From: Gammaproteobacteria bacterium
GTDB taxonomy: Bacteria > Pseudomonadota > Gammaproteobacteria > SZUA-152
Direction: 5' to 3'
Assembly (NCBI GenBank): GCA_032250735.1
Contig: JAVVEP010000015.1
Location: 1 to 64,000 of the forward strand
DNA length: 64,000 bases
The notes under the pieces are model-generated. The model was not told the origin of the DNA, did not search any database, and saw nothing but the letters and a program-made list of their open reading frames with translations. The translations under genes were made by a program, and so were the position numbers. Position 1 is the first letter of the stretch. Every line of letters starts with the position of its first letter. Positions 23,698 through 36,549 of the stretch are shown in pieces.

Positions 23698-25552
23698 GTC
23701 GGGACGGCCTGCAGATACCAGCCCACGGACCAGGGTGGCAGCCGGTGGGCGGCCAGCTCCCCCGCCAGGGCGGGCGGGTGGGCATACAAGGGGATGCCTG
23801 CCGGCAGGCTCTCGTCGATAAACGGCACCGGCGCTTCACCCAGATTGGCCAGCAGGTGCAGCCGCGCCCCGTCCCCCAGTTGCCACCCGACCCGCAGCCC
23901 GGTTTCGCCCAGCAGGCGAAACGCCCCCGCCCCCCCAGTCATACCGCGCAGGCGGGGGATGATGTGCCGGTGGCGGAGCGCCAGCAGTGCGCTGTAGCGG
24001 GCGTGCCAGTCCCGGTGCGCGGGCTCCAGCAGGCTGTCCCAGTCCAGCCGGCTGCGCTCAAAGGCGGCCGGGGTGGTGGGGTCGGGGATGGTTTCGCGCA
24101 CCGCTGGGTCGGTGAAACGGGCGAAGCGGGCGAACTCCCGGCGGCGGCCCTCGGTGACGGCAGTGGCCAGCTCGGCGCCGAAATCGCAGAAAAACTCGAA
24201 ACCCTGACGGCTCGCAAATTCCTCGCCCATGAACAGCAGCGGCGGCGAGGGGGCCAGCAGCAACACGGCCACCGCCGCCTGCACCGCCTGCTCCTCGGCC
24301 AGCGCGGTGATGCGCTCGCCAAAGGCGCGGTTTCCCACCTGGTCATGGTTTTGCAGGAAGCTGACGAAGGCGGTGGGGGGCAGATCCCGGCTGGGCTCGC
24401 CGCGCGCGGCCCCGTCGCGGTAGGCGGAGGCCTCCCCCTGGTAGGCGAAGCCCTCGGCCAGACAGCGGCCCAGATGCCAGGCCGGCAGCGCGGCGTAGTC
24501 GGCATAATAGCCGTCCGACTCGCCGGTGAGCAGGGTGTGCAGGGCGTGGTGGATGTCGTCATTCCACTGCGCGACATAGTGCGTGACATGGTGCCGCGGC
24601 CGACCATCCGCCTCGCGCTGCAGATAGTGCGCGGCATTGTGATCATTCTCCAGGATCAGGTGCACCTGGCGCGTCTTCCCCGGCCCCTGCGCCACCGCCT
24701 CGGCCAGCTGCTGCAGGATATCGGGCGAGGAGTCGTCGATGATGGCATGCACCGCATCCAGCCGCAGGCCGTCCAGATGGTATTCCTCCAGCCAGTAGAG
24801 GGCGTTGTGGATAAAGAACTGGCGCACCGTTTCGCTCTGCGGCCCATCGAAATTGATGGCCGCCCCCCAGGGGGTGTGATGGCGCTCGGTGAAGAACTGC
24901 GGCGCATAGGCATGCAGGTAGTTGCCCTCGGGACCGAAGTGGTTGTAGACCACGTCCAGCAACACCATCAGCCCCTTGTGGTGGGCCGCCTGGATCAAGG
25001 CCTTCAGCGCCTCGGGTCGGCCATAACGGCTGTCGGGGGCAAAGGGCAGAACCCCGTCGTAGCCCCAGTTGCGGGCGCCGGGAAAGTCCGCCACCGGCAT
25101 CAGCTCGATGGCGGTAATGCCCAGCTCGCGCAGATAATCCAGCCGCCGGTTAAGCGCTGCGAAGCTGCCCTCGGCGGAGAAGGCGCCGACGTGCAGCTCG
25201 TAGATCACCGCCTCCTCCCAGGGGCGTCCGCGCCAGGCCTGATCCTCCCACTTCCAGCTATGGGGATCGATCACCTGGCTGGGGCCGTGCACATCCTCGG
25301 GCTGAAAGCGGGAGGCGGGATCGGGCACGCGCAGGGCGCAGTCGATGCGGTACCGGTAGCGACTGCCGGCCTCGGCCTGATCACAGAGCCGCCGATACCA
25401 GCCGCCCTCCCCGGCGCTCATGGGCAACAGTTGTTCGCCGTCCGCCTGCTCCAGGCAGAGGTCCACCTGACGCGCACCGGGGGCCCATAACTGGAAGTGC
25501 ACTCCCCCGTGGGGCAGGCAGTCGGCGCCAAAGGGCATGAAATGGCGACGCC

Positions 25553-25556
<4 letters not shown>
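23694..25556 (-). CDS. treZ: Malto-oligosyltrehalose trehalohydrolase
   Basis: This 620-residue GH13 enzyme releases free trehalose from the maltooligosyl-trehalose made by TreY. An N-terminal CBM48-like sheet (about 1-95, [28 protein letters not shown]) precedes the barrel. The barrel contains [29 protein letters not shown], the nucleophile D in [12 protein letters not shown] (about 267), E in LILENDHN (about 302) and D in [15 protein letters not shown] (about 404). These match TreZ rather than GlgB. It overlaps the MalQ-TreY start by 4 bp (ATGA), so the two consecutive pathway steps are translationally coupled. It also overlaps the end of glgX by 4 bp. Confidence 0.94.
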
Positions 25557-27712
<2,156 letters not shown>

Positions 27713-27722
27713 CGTATGTTCC

Positions 27723-28988
27723 TCACTCGATATAACCGGGGCCCGCGCCACGGGAGTTGCGGGCGAAGTAGCCCACATCGCCCATGGGGATGACCACCAG
27801 GCCGGAGTCGGTGACGTGGTAACGGCGACGGTCTGCCTCGCTGTCATAACCGATGCAGGCGTCCGCCTCGATGATGTTGTGCCGGTCCACAATCACCCGG
27901 CGCAGACGGGCACCGCTGCACACCCGTACGTAGTCCATGATCACGCAGTCTTCCAGCTCGGCCCCCGGCTCCACCACGGCCTCGCGGCGGATGATGCAGT
28001 TGCGGAGCCTGGCCCGATTGATCACGGTGGCGGCCCCCAGCAGGCTGTTGTCGATCTGCCCCTCGACGATTCTGGCCACCGGGCCCTGGTAGTTGCTGGA
28101 GTAGATCGGCCACTGCGGATTGAATACGTCGAACCGCGGCTCCAGCCCCAGCACGTCCTGATGGGCCTCGAAATAGGCATCGAGGGTGCCGACGTCCCGC
28201 CAGTAGCAGGGCTCTTCATAGGACTTGATGCCCGGTATCTCATTGGTGGAAAAGTCATAGGCGAACAGGCGATGGCTGGCCAGCAGCCGCGGCAGGACGT
28301 GGTGCCCGAAATCCGTTTCGCCCTGCTCATGGGCCTGTTCCAGCGCCGCGATCAACACCTCGGTGTTAAACAGGTAATTGCCCATGGAGGCGTAGGCCCG
28401 CTGGGGGTCGGAGGGCATCGGCTGCGGGGATTCGGGCTTTTCCTGGAACCCCTGGATGCGACCCTCGGCGTCCGCCTGGAGGATGCCGAAATCGGAGGCC
28501 GCCGCCAGCGGCACGGGTAACGCGGCAACAGTGACATCGGCCTGCTGCGCCTGATGCGCCCAGACCATCTGCCGTATATCCATGCGGTAGATATGATCGG
28601 CCCCGAACACCGCCACGATGCTCGGCCGGTGTTCCTTGAGCAGGTTGAGGTTTTGATAGACGGCATCGGCGGTGCCGGAAAACCAGGACCGGCCGCCCTG
28701 CATCTGCGGCGGCACCACGGTCACGAACTGGTTGGGCAGCAGGGGCGAGACGGTCCAGGTCTTGCGCACGTGTTCGATCAGCGACTGGGATTTGTATTGC
28801 ACCAGCAGATAGATCGCGCGGATGTCCGAATTGACCAGGTTGCTGAGCACGAAGTCCGCGATCCGGTAGCGCCCCCCGAAGGGCACCGCCGGTTTGCAGC
28901 GTTCGGTGGTGAGGGGCCGCAGGCGCTTGCCCTCGCCGCCGGCCATCACGAAGGCCATCAGTTTCGCGCCGTCTCTTCTATTCTTCAT
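27723..28988 (-). CDS. glgC: Glucose-1-phosphate adenylyltransferase (ADP-glucose pyrophosphorylase)
   Basis: This 421-residue enzyme makes ADP-glucose from ATP and glucose 1-phosphate, the committed step of bacterial glycogen synthesis. The nucleotidyltransferase domain opens with [15 protein letters not shown] and contains [24 protein letters not shown] and the [15 protein letters not shown] glucose-phosphate region. A left-handed beta-helix follows from about 300 ([33 protein letters not shown]). The start overlaps the TreS-maltokinase stop as ATGA. glgA, glgB and glgP are not in the window, so the rest of glycogen synthesis lies elsewhere. ADP-glucose may also serve other transferases. 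Confidence 0.95.
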   Translation of the reverse strand: MKNRRDGAKLMAFVMAGGEGKRLRPLTTERCKPAVPFGGRYRIADFVLSNLVNSDIRAIYLLVQYKSQSLIEHVRKTWTVSPLLPNQFVTVVPPQMQGGRSWFSGTADAVYQNLNLLKEHRPSIVAVFGADHIYRMDIRQMVWAHQAQQADVTVAALPVPLAAASDFGILQADAEGRIQGFQEKPESPQPMPSDPQRAYASMGNYLFNTEVLIAALEQAHEQGETDFGHHVLPRLLASHRLFAYDFSTNEIPGIKSYEEPCYWRDVGTLDAYFEAHQDVLGLEPRFDVFNPQWPIYSSNYQGPVARIVEGQIDNSLLGAATVINRARLRNCIIRREAVVEPGAELEDCVIMDYVRVCSGARLRRVIVDRHNIIEADACIGYDSEADRRRYHVTDSGLVVIPMGDVGYFARNSRGAGPGYIE

Positions 28989-31900
28989 GACCCCACCCCG
29001 GGATCGTCTGGCGCCCGTATGATGGCCAGCAGTCCGGCCAGCGGAATCCCGGCCCAGTCGGGTCGATGATCCAGCTCATAGCGCAGTTCATAGAGGGCCT
29101 TTTCCAGCATAAACAGCGCGATCAGCTGTCTGGCCTTGGCGGCCTCGGCAGGCCAGCAGGCGCAGTCCCCCACCCCCTCGCGGTAGCCGGACAGGAAGGC
29201 CGTGGCCGCCGCCGCCTCCCATTCCTGCGCATAGGGTTGCAGGCGCGCGTGGTCCATGGGGCGCTCTGCGGTGCAGCGGCTAAGGGCGACCGCCGCGGCA
29301 TAACTGAAAGAACGCAGCATGCCGGCCACGTCCCGCAACGGCGAATGCTTGAGACGGCGTTCGCTCAGTGGCCGTGCCGGTTCGCCCTCGAAGTCGATAA
29401 TCACAAAGTCGTTTTCGGTCAGCATCACCTGGCCCAGATGATAGTCGCCGTGATAGCGGATCCTGACCGCGTCCAGCGACGCCGGGATCAGTGCCGCAAT
29501 GCGTTCTAACAGGGCCGGCCGCGCCTGTAGCAGTTGCTCCACGGCCGGCTGGCCATCTTCCGGCAGTGCCGGGCGGCGCGCCTGCAGCTTGTCCAGGCTG
29601 GTGTGCAGATCCTCGGTGACCTGTGCACCCCAGGCCCGCAGGTGCTCCGGGCGGATGGCCTCGGGTTCAAAGGCGGGATCGCCGCTGGGCCGGGCCAGCG
29701 CCTTATGCAACTCACCGCTGCGCACCCCCAGGGTCTGCATCAGCCAGCGAAACTCGCCGTGCCGCTCGGCGGGATCCGCCGGTATAGACTGCGGCCGGAG
29801 CAGGCAGTCCTCGAAAAAGCGCTGCAGATAGTCGATCGTATAGCTCCAGCCATCGCCCTGGTTCGGCACATAGGCCTGCACCAGGGCGAGGGTGGCGGCA
29901 GGGCCGGCGTGGTTTTCGCGGTATTCAATGGTCCCCGCCAGGGGCGAGATATTGGGATAGGGCGAGACCTCGGTGAGGAAACGGCCCATCTCCGCTTCCG
30001 GGTTGATTCCCGCCTCCACCTGTCGATAGAGTTTCAGGAACAGGCGCTCGCCCAGAATCACCGTGCTGTTGGTGCCTTGCGCGCGCGGCCGATCCAGGCC
30101 CTGCAGGGGGGACTCGCCCACTAACTGCGAATAGGCGGCGGTGCTGCGAAACATCAGCCGCCCCTGGCCAAAGGGCAACTCGACGGCGTCCCCCATGGCC
30201 TGGACCACACCCTGGAAAAAGGCCTCGTCGACCACCGCGTCATAGATCAGCCCGACCCGCGCCTGCTGGCGGATCTTGGCCAGGGCCGCCACCAGCAGCG
30301 GGCGCAGCTGCTCGTCATCCGCCTCGCCCCAGACCATCGCCAGCGGCAGCAGATAGACCGGTGCGCTGACGGCGGCGGTATCGGTAAAGTCTGGCCGCAG
30401 CCACAGCCACAGCCAGCCATCCCCGGCCCCCGGCCAGATCGCCAGCGCGGTGATCTCCACCCGCGCCAGTGGCCCGGCGCCGGCCGAGAACCAGCGCTGG
30501 GCCGGCAGGAAACCGGGCAGAACCTCGCGCTCCAGCTGGTCACGCAGTTTCACGGCCATGAGCCGGCGCAGGGTCTCCGCCTGCTCGGGAAAAAAACTGT
30601 GCCAGGCGTTGAACAGCACCAGCACCGGCAACTGCAATGCCGGCAGGGCCTCCTCGTGCCAGACGGGCGCCTCCGCCTCGGTGGCAAGCTGAAACCAGTA
30701 AAAACCGTGGCCCGCGAGGGTCAGCAGATACGGCAGGTCGCCGATGGGGGGGAAGGCGGTACGTCCCAGCATCTCGATGGGCACGCGGCCTTTGAAGCGG
30801 GACAGGTCCAGCTCCACCGGCTGGGCGGAACGGGCCAGATTCGCCACACACAGGATCGATTCGCCATCGGTCTCGCGCACATAGGCGAGGATCTTGCGGT
30901 TGCCCGGATGCAGAAATCGCAGCGCCCCCCGCCCGAAGGTGGGATGCGCCTTGCGCACCGCGATCAGTCGCTTCATCCAGTTCAGCGGCGAGGATGGTTC
31001 ACGGGTCTGCGCCTCGACATTCACCGCCTCATAACCGTAGACCGGATCCATGATGGGCGGTAGATAGAGGAATTGCGGATCGGCCCGGGAAAAACCCGCG
31101 TTGCGATCGGGGCTCCACTGCATGGGGGTGCGCACGCCGTTGCGATCGCCCAGAAAAAAGTTGTCGCCCATGCCGATCTCATCGCCGTAATAGATGATGG
31201 GCGAACCCGGCATGGACATCAGCAGGCTGTTCATCAGCTTCATCTTCTCGGGGTCGTTGTCCATCAGCGGCGCCAGGCGGCGGCGAATACCCACATTGAT
31301 ACGCATGCGCGGATCGGCGGCAAAGCGTTCATACATGTAATCCCGCTCCCGGTTGGTGACCATCTCCAGGGTCAGCTCGTCATGGTTGCGCAGAAAGATC
31401 GCCCACTGGCAGCTGTCGGGAATCTCAGGGGTCTGCTGCATGATCTCCACGATGGGATGACGCTCCTCCTGCGCCACCGCCATGTACATCCGCGGCATTA
31501 ACGGGAAGTGGTAAGCCATGTGACACTCGTCGCCGTCGCCGAAATAGGCCTGCGCATCCTCCGGCCACTGGTTGGCCTCGGCCAGAAACACACGGCCCTG
31601 GTAATGCTCATCCACCACCGCGCGCATGTGCTTGAGCACGGCGTGGGTCTCGGGCAGATTCTCGTTGTTGGTGCCTTCGCGCACGCACAGATAGGGAATG
31701 GCATCCAGCCGCAGACCATCGACCCCCATGTCCAGCCAGAAACGCATCACGCGGATGAGCGCCTTCACCACCTGCGGATTATTGTGATTGAGGTCCGGCT
31801 GGTGATGAAAAAAGCGGTGCCAGTAATAGGCCTGTGCCTCGTCATCCCAGGTCCAGTTAGAGGTCTCGGTATCGGTGAAAATAATCCGCGTCTCGGCGAA

Positions 31901-32320
31901 CTTCTGATTGGTCTGGCTCCAGACATAGAAGTCGCGCTTCTTGCTGCCGGGCGGCGCCCTGCGGGCGGCCTGGAACCACGGATGCTGATCCGAGGTGTGA
32001 TTGATGACCAGTTCGGTAATCACGCGCAGGCCGCGATGATGTGCCGCGCGCATGAAGCGGCGAAAATCCGTGCGCGTGCCGTAGTCCGGGTGGATATTGC
32101 GATAGTCGGCAATGTCATAGCCGTCATCACGCATCGGCGAGGGATAGAAAGGCAACAGCCACAGCGTGTTGACGCCCAGGTCCTTTATATAATCCAGTTT
32201 TTCGATCAGCCCGCGAAAATCCCCGATCCCGTCATTGTTGCTGTCGTGAAAGGCCTTGACGTGCAACTGATAGATCATTGCATCCTTGTGCCAGAGCTGA
32301 TCGTCATCGAATCCCGCCAC
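28985..32320 (-). CDS. Trehalose synthase / maltokinase fusion (TreS-Pep2)
   Basis: This 1111-residue bifunctional protein has TreS at residues 1-550, interconverting maltose and trehalose: [31 protein letters not shown], nucleophile D in [10 protein letters not shown] (about 206), E in [11 protein letters not shown] (about 247) and D in [12 protein letters not shown] (about 313). Residues from about 560 form an aminoglycoside-phosphotransferase-like maltokinase with [30 protein letters not shown], which carries the catalytic HGDYH and the metal-binding DFEG. The product, maltose 1-phosphate, is the GlgE substrate; no glgE is present in the window. It is the first gene of the minus-strand operon. 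AAGGAAAGG precedes the ATG and a TATATT -10 lies 28 bp upstream of the start. Confidence 0.94.
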   Translation of the reverse strand: MAGFDDDQLWHKDAMIYQLHVKAFHDSNNDGIGDFRGLIEKLDYIKDLGVNTLWLLPFYPSPMRDDGYDIADYRNIHPDYGTRTDFRRFMRAAHHRGLRVITELVINHTSDQHPWFQAARRAPPGSKKRDFYVWSQTNQKFAETRIIFTDTETSNWTWDDEAQAYYWHRFFHHQPDLNHNNPQVVKALIRVMRFWLDMGVDGLRLDAIPYLCVREGTNNENLPETHAVLKHMRAVVDEHYQGRVFLAEANQWPEDAQAYFGDGDECHMAYHFPLMPRMYMAVAQEERHPIVEIMQQTPEIPDSCQWAIFLRNHDELTLEMVTNRERDYMYERFAADPRMRINVGIRRRLAPLMDNDPEKMKLMNSLLMSMPGSPIIYYGDEIGMGDNFFLGDRNGVRTPMQWSPDRNAGFSRADPQFLYLPPIMDPVYGYEAVNVEAQTREPSSPLNWMKRLIAVRKAHPTFGRGALRFLHPGNRKILAYVRETDGESILCVANLARSAQPVELDLSRFKGRVPIEMLGRTAFPPIGDLPYLLTLAGHGFYWFQLATEAEAPVWHEEALPALQLPVLVLFNAWHSFFPEQAETLRRLMAVKLRDQLEREVLPGFLPAQRWFSAGAGPLARVEITALAIWPGAGDGWLWLWLRPDFTDTAAVSAPVYLLPLAMVWGEADDEQLRPLLVAALAKIRQQARVGLIYDAVVDEAFFQGVVQAMGDAVELPFGQGRLMFRSTAAYSQLVGESPLQGLDRPRAQGTNSTVILGERLFLKLYRQVEAGINPEAEMGRFLTEVSPYPNISPLAGTIEYRENHAGPAATLALVQAYVPNQGDGWSYTIDYLQRFFEDCLLRPQSIPADPAERHGEFRWLMQTLGVRSGELHKALARPSGDPAFEPEAIRPEHLRAWGAQVTEDLHTSLDKLQARRPALPEDGQPAVEQLLQARPALLERIAALIPASLDAVRIRYHGDYHLGQVMLTENDFVIIDFEGEPARPLSERRLKHSPLRDVAGMLRSFSYAAAVALSRCTAERPMDHARLQPYAQEWEAAAATAFLSGYREGVGDCACWPAEAAKARQLIALFMLEKALYELRYELDHRPDWAGIPLAGLLAIIRAPDDPGVGS

Positions 32321-32347
32321 CAGGGCATCCTTTCCTTGTGTCTTGAA

Positions 32348-32370
32348 AATATAGTCGCCGGTTTACCGGC
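32348..32370 (-). promoter_or_regulatory. Candidate promoter/operator of the trehalose-glucan operon
   Basis: On the minus strand TATATT (5 of 6) at 32353-32348 is a -10 candidate, giving a leader of about 20 nt before treS. Immediately upstream, in the spacer region, is the perfect 14-bp palindrome GCCGGTTTACCGGC at 32357-32370. A repressor bound there would block the promoter. No good -35 hexamer is seen, so an activator may be needed. No FNR-type box is present. Confidence 0.45.
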
Positions 32371-32626
32371 TTTGGTTTATGAACGCCGGATCAATAAGGA
32401 ATAGCACACCCAGCGGTGGCAGGGTCAGCAGGGCAGATAATGCTGCCGCAAATTTGCATATGCCGCGCTGTTGGCCTAATCAGTTCATGGGTCCCTGCAA
32501 TCCTGCGAGGCATCACCACAGGCACCAACGGTTATGGACCGCAAAAATGCACCCTGCACGGATCTCATTATCGACAAGGCGGGCACGGCATTCGGCAACC
32601 CACACACCCGCGACTTTGGAGGTCGA
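32371..32626. other. Divergent intergenic region, treS/PLD
   Basis: This completes the 306-bp gap between treS and the phospholipase D gene. Apart from the promoter and palindrome near treS, I see no RNA gene, repeat or FNR-type box here. The open frame continues upstream of the chosen PLD start to an ATG at 32534, which is a possible but less likely beginning of that protein. Confidence 0.4.
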
Positions 32627-34771
32627 GTGACCGAAAAATCACCCCTGCTACAGCCGGACAAAAACTGCTGGCGCATCGAGTCTGCGCAGCGCGTGGCCTT
32701 TCTCGTTGACGGTGAGGCCTACTTTCGCGCCTTTTATAAAGCGGTGCAGCAGGCCCGGCACTGCATCTATATTTTCGCCTGGGATATCGACACCCGGGTG
32801 CGTCTCATCCGCGACGACGACAGCGACTGTGAATTACCGCAACAGCTGGGCGACTTTCTCAATCACGTCATCAAACGTCGCAAGGGACTCAAGGCCTACG
32901 TCCTGAACTGGGACTGGGCCATGCTCTATACCCTGGAGCGGGAATGGCTGCCCTTGTACCAGCTCGACTGGAAGACGCACCGGCGGCTGCATTTCCGTCT
33001 CGATAATGAATACCCGGCGGGCGCGTCCCAGCATCAAAAGGTGGTGGTGATTGACGATACCATCGCCTTTGTCGGCGGCTTTGATTTCGGCAAGCAACGC
33101 TGGGACACACCGGAACACCGGCCGGATGACCCGCGACGCATCGACCCCGAGGGCAAGCACTATCGGCCGTTCCATGATGTGCAGATGCTGGTGCAGGGCG
33201 ACGCCGCCAGGGCCCTGGGCGAACTGGCCCGTGAGCGCTGGTATAAGGCCACCGGCGAACGGCTCGAGGTGGGCAAAAAAGACACGAGTCCCATCCCCTG
33301 GCCGGCGCAGGTGAGTGCCGATATCGAAGATGTGTCTGTCGCCATTGCCCGCACCTTGCCGGCCTACAAGCAACAAAAGGAAGTGCATGAAGTGGAACGC
33401 CTGTATCTGGACATGATCGGGGCGGCGCAGCATTTTATCTATATCGAAAACCAGTACTTCACCTCCTGGAAGATCGGCGAGGCGCTGGCCGCGCGGCTGC
33501 GCCCAACAGACGGCCCCGAGGTGGTACTGATACTGCCGCTGATGACCGGCGGCTGGCTGGAACAGCACACCATGGATGTGTTGCGCAGCCGCCTGTTGCG
33601 CCAACTCCGTGCGGCCGACCGACATGCACGCCTGCGGGTCTATTACCCCGATCTGGAGGGCCTGGGCAACGAGTACATCGGCCTGCACAGCAAGGTCATG
33701 GTCATCGACGACCGCGTGCTACGGGTCGGCTCCTCCAATCTCAGCAACCGGTCCATGGGTTTCGACAGCGAATGCGACCTGGCCATCGAGGCCGACAACG
33801 ACCGGCAGCGCACCGCCGTGGCCGCGTTTCGCAACCGCCTGCTGGCCGAACACCTGGGGGTGAGCCCCGAGGCGCTGGCCGACCGGCTCAGCGGCAACCC
33901 CTCCCTGATTGCCGCCATCGAGGGCCTGCTCGGCAACGCGCGCACCCTCAAGCCGCTAGACGGCAAGGTCTCCGAACTGGCCGATGAGTTTTTGCCCGAG
34001 GCGCAGATCGTGGACCCCGAACGCCCGCTGGACCCGGAGGCGCTGGCCGACTACCTGCTGCCCGCCGAGGAACGCCAGCCCCTGAGCCGGCAGCTGTTGC
34101 TGATCGGCACGGTGCTCGGTGGCCTGTTGGCCCTGGCCGCAGCCTGGCGCTGGACCCCGCTGAATGACTGGCTGAATCTGGACACCCTGCAACAGGCCGC
34201 CGCCTGGGTGCAGCAGAGCCCCATCACCCCGCTGGTGGTGATCGCCATCTATCTGGTGGCCGGCCTCATTGCCCTGCCTATCACCCTGCTGATCGTCACC
34301 ACCATGGTCACCTTCGGTCCCGGGACCGGCTTCGCCTATGCCCTGACCGGCGCCGAATTGAGCGCCCTGCTGGGCTATGCGGCGGGTAATCTACTGGGCC
34401 GGGATATGGTGCGCCGGGTTACCGGCTCCAGCATCAACCGGGTCAGTCGACGCCTGGCGCAACACGGCCTGCTGGCGGTGCTGACGGTGCGCGTCATCCC
34501 CGTTGCCCCGTTTACCGTCATCAACCTGGTGGCGGGCGCCTCCCATATCCGCCTGCGTGACTTCGCCCTGGGTAGCCTGCTGGGCATGGCCCCCGGCATC
34601 CTGGCCATCGCCCTGTTCGCCGACACCCTCGTGGCCGCGGTGCGTCGATCGGACCTCACCGATTTCGCCATGCTGGCCGGCGTGGTGCTGGTGATTTTCC
34701 TGGCCGCGGTGGGACTGAAGAAATGGCTGCACCGCAAGGCCAGACGCCCTGCTGAATCCGCAGCCGATTGA
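32627..34771 (+). CDS. Phospholipase D-like protein fused to a VTT/SNARE-associated (DedA-like) membrane domain
   Basis: This 714-residue protein has two HKD motifs: SQHQKVVVIDD (H at about 137) and LHSKVMVIDD (H at about 355), with VGSSNLSNRS after the second. Together they form a complete PLD active site for phosphodiester transfer, possibly cardiolipin or phosphatidyl transfer. From about 490 there are five or six membrane helices of the VTT (TVP38/TMEM64/DedA) type: TMVTFGPGTGFAYALTGAE, ALLGYAAGNLLGRD, VRVIPVAPFTVINLVAG. GTG at 32627 is preferred because GGAGGT lies just upstream; an ATG at 32534 is possible. It is divergent from the trehalose operon. An EEP hydrolase nearby (37360) could cooperate in lipid head-group processing. 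Confidence 0.88.
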   Translation: MTEKSPLLQPDKNCWRIESAQRVAFLVDGEAYFRAFYKAVQQARHCIYIFAWDIDTRVRLIRDDDSDCELPQQLGDFLNHVIKRRKGLKAYVLNWDWAMLYTLEREWLPLYQLDWKTHRRLHFRLDNEYPAGASQHQKVVVIDDTIAFVGGFDFGKQRWDTPEHRPDDPRRIDPEGKHYRPFHDVQMLVQGDAARALGELARERWYKATGERLEVGKKDTSPIPWPAQVSADIEDVSVAIARTLPAYKQQKEVHEVERLYLDMIGAAQHFIYIENQYFTSWKIGEALAARLRPTDGPEVVLILPLMTGGWLEQHTMDVLRSRLLRQLRAADRHARLRVYYPDLEGLGNEYIGLHSKVMVIDDRVLRVGSSNLSNRSMGFDSECDLAIEADNDRQRTAVAAFRNRLLAEHLGVSPEALADRLSGNPSLIAAIEGLLGNARTLKPLDGKVSELADEFLPEAQIVDPERPLDPEALADYLLPAEERQPLSRQLLLIGTVLGGLLALAAAWRWTPLNDWLNLDTLQQAAAWVQQSPITPLVVIAIYLVAGLIALPITLLIVTTMVTFGPGTGFAYALTGAELSALLGYAAGNLLGRDMVRRVTGSSINRVSRRLAQHGLLAVLTVRVIPVAPFTVINLVAGASHIRLRDFALGSLLGMAPGILAIALFADTLVAAVRRSDLTDFAMLAGVVLVIFLAAVGLKKWLHRKARRPAESAAD

Positions 34772-35121
34772 TTCGGCATGATTTGATTCGACGATGTTTG
34801 GCCGGAACCATCGCTGCCCTGAACCATCGCCATCCACCGTACTGACACCGACGCCATTGATATTTTTCAATGTCATCTTCCGCGCAGCATGAATAATACT
34901 GAACAGGGACGGCGCTCCGTGGCGGAGATCCCTGGCGGCATATCATCTGAACAGCTACTCCTGGTTAGCGTTGGCCGCTGCGTGGCTCCTTCACCAACGC
35001 CCAGGACGAGCTTGATGCCAGCAACGAAAACCGCAATGCGCAAATCCGGCCGTGACAGCACGGAAAAACAGTACGGCAAGAGTGCGCGGCCGATCATCCA
35101 TGAACCGAGACGACTGAGACC
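34772..35121. other. Leader region of superoxide dismutase
   Basis: This 350-bp stretch contains the FNR-type box at 34855-34872, its -10 candidate and then about 215 nt of untranslated leader before sodB. A 78-codon frame starting at 34889 lies across it, but its start codon precedes the predicted transcription start and nothing about it is protein-like. Confidence 0.5.
34855..34872 (+). promoter_or_regulatory. FNR-type box upstream of superoxide dismutase
   Basis: The site is CATTGATATTTTTCAATG. AATAAT (5 of 6 to the -10 consensus), preceded by TG, lies at 34892-34897, 28.5 bp from the box centre. The predicted start is near 34905, leaving a long leader of about 215 nt before sodB. Same consensus and geometry as the four other boxes. 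Confidence 0.68.
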
Positions 35122-35712
35122 ATGACCCAACACACACTTTCCCCGCTGCCCTATGCCGAGAACGCCCTGCAACCACACATCTCGGCCGAGACCCTCCAAT
35201 ACCACTACGGCAAGCACCACGCCACTTACGTGGAAAAACTGAACGGCCTGATCGCGGGGACCGAATTCGCATCGGCCTCACTGGAGGAGATCATTAAGCA
35301 GGCGTCGGGTGGCATCTTCAACAATGCTGCACAGGTATGGAATCACAGCTTCTACTGGCAATGCCTGAGCCCGGATGGCGGTGGCGAGCCCAACGATGAG
35401 CTGACCAGCGCCATCACCCAGGCCTTTGGCAGCGTCGAGCAATTCAGAACCCTGTTTTCCGAATCCGCCGCCAACAATTTTGGTTCCGGCTGGACCTGGC
35501 TGGTAAAAAATCCTGACGGCACCCTGGCGATCGTTAACACCGGAAATGCAGGTAACCCCCTGACCCAGGGCAGTCAGCCATTATTGACCTGCGATGTCTG
35601 GGAACATGCCTACTACATTGACTACCGCAATGCGCGCCCGAAATATATCGAGGCATTCTGGAAGCTGGTCAACTGGGACTTTGTCGCACGGAACCTTAAC
35701 AAGGCGGGTTAA
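35122..35712 (+). CDS. sodB: Superoxide dismutase, Fe type
   Basis: This 196-residue cytoplasmic enzyme dismutates superoxide. Metal ligands appear in HYGKHHATYV (His), VWNHSFYW (His) and DVWEHAYYIDY (Asp and His). NNAAQVWNH, with Gln in that position, and the DVWEHAYY context are typical of iron enzymes. Length matches E. coli SodB (193). No signal peptide is present. Possible control by a Crp/Fnr box 250 bp upstream would tie oxidative defence to the same circuit as transaldolase and PEP synthase. Confidence 0.96.
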   Translation: MTQHTLSPLPYAENALQPHISAETLQYHYGKHHATYVEKLNGLIAGTEFASASLEEIIKQASGGIFNNAAQVWNHSFYWQCLSPDGGGEPNDELTSAITQAFGSVEQFRTLFSESAANNFGSGWTWLVKNPDGTLAIVNTGNAGNPLTQGSQPLLTCDVWEHAYYIDYRNARPKYIEAFWKLVNWDFVARNLNKAG

Positions 35713-36062
35713 GAACAACGCCATACAACGGTGGAAACCGGGCCACAGGCTAGCTTGAGAAAACCTTATACGGGGTCTATGTTTTTACAAAGATCCAAAG
35801 GTCGTTTTTTGCCAGGAAAGATTTGCCAAGGATAATTCACCCGGAATTTTCATCCCTTTTTAACCACTGGTGTTGCGAACTGGAAATAACGGAACAAATG
35901 CAACAGATGGATTTTTTTGCCAGGCTAGGCGCAGACCCGCAGCCGTATGGGGAATACGGCAAGGGGCTGCAACAACGCATGGCGGAAAAAGACGCTGTTT
36001 CATGTTTCGCTTTTTCCGGTTCGCAACACTAACCCTCACCTCAGGCGACAGGTGCAAACAAC
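35713..36062. other. Intergenic region, sodB to DsrC-like gene
   Basis: This 350-bp stretch has no convincing gene. A 69-codon frame at 35823-36032 has weak features (no ribosome-binding site, unusual composition). The base composition drops in GC at 35760-35900. Two related words, TTTTTTGCCAGG, occur at about 35804 and 35914, suggesting remnants of a small repeat. No FNR-type box. Confidence 0.4.
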
Positions 36063-36437
36063 ATGACCGACATCAATCAGATCATAAAAAATACCCACGC
36101 CACCCACACCACCGATCCGCAACGGGCCGACCGCGAACTCGACCTGCAGAACTGGGATGAGGAACAGGCCCGCGAGCTTGCCCGACAGGATGGCATTCAG
36201 CTGACCGATGCCCACTGGGAGGTGGTGAACTTCCTGCGAGACTATTATTTGGAACACGGCCTCGCCAAAAATGGTCGTGAGCTTAGCGAGATACTGGACA
36301 ATGAATTCGCGGCCCAGGGCGGGCGCAAATATTTGCGCCAGCTGTTCCCGAAAGGTCCCGTTGCCCAGGGCATGCAGATTGCGGGGCTGGAGGCCCCGCC
36401 GTATACCCGAGACAAAGGCCTTGGCGTCAATTTCTGA
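36063..36437 (+). CDS. DsrC/TusE-family protein lacking both conserved cysteines (RspA-like)
   Basis: This 124-residue cytoplasmic protein has the DsrC fold, with WDEEQARELARQDGIQLTDAHWEVVNFLRDYY and YLRQLFPKGPVAQGMQIAGL. In active DsrC the last helix carries a Cys (where this protein has QGM) and the C-terminal arm ends with another Cys. This protein has no Cys at either site, and its C-terminal arm ends APPYTRDKGLGVNF. It cannot carry persulfide like DsrC or TusE. Cysteine-less members have been named RspA (regulatory sulfur-related protein) and a regulatory role has been proposed; that is an inference here. The ATG follows ACAGGTGCAAACA, a weak ribosome-binding site. Confidence 0.88.
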   Translation: MTDINQIIKNTHATHTTDPQRADRELDLQNWDEEQARELARQDGIQLTDAHWEVVNFLRDYYLEHGLAKNGRELSEILDNEFAAQGGRKYLRQLFPKGPVAQGMQIAGLEAPPYTRDKGLGVNF

Positions 36438-36549
36438 CGGGCGCCATAGTGGATGCTATGCAAGCAATCGGCATGTCCAGACCCTATCCGCAGACACAGG
36501 CCGGGGATATGCCGCTTGTGTATCTGTCTGAACCCCACTGCACACGCGC

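Noticed and set aside
34889-35125. A 78-codon frame ending on the sodB start codon
   Set aside because: Its ATG lies before the predicted transcription start, there is no ribosome-binding site, and the translation is unlike a folded protein.
35823-36032. A 69-codon frame between sodB and the DsrC-like gene
   Set aside because: No ribosome-binding site, poor composition and overlap with repeat-like DNA; not enough to call a gene.
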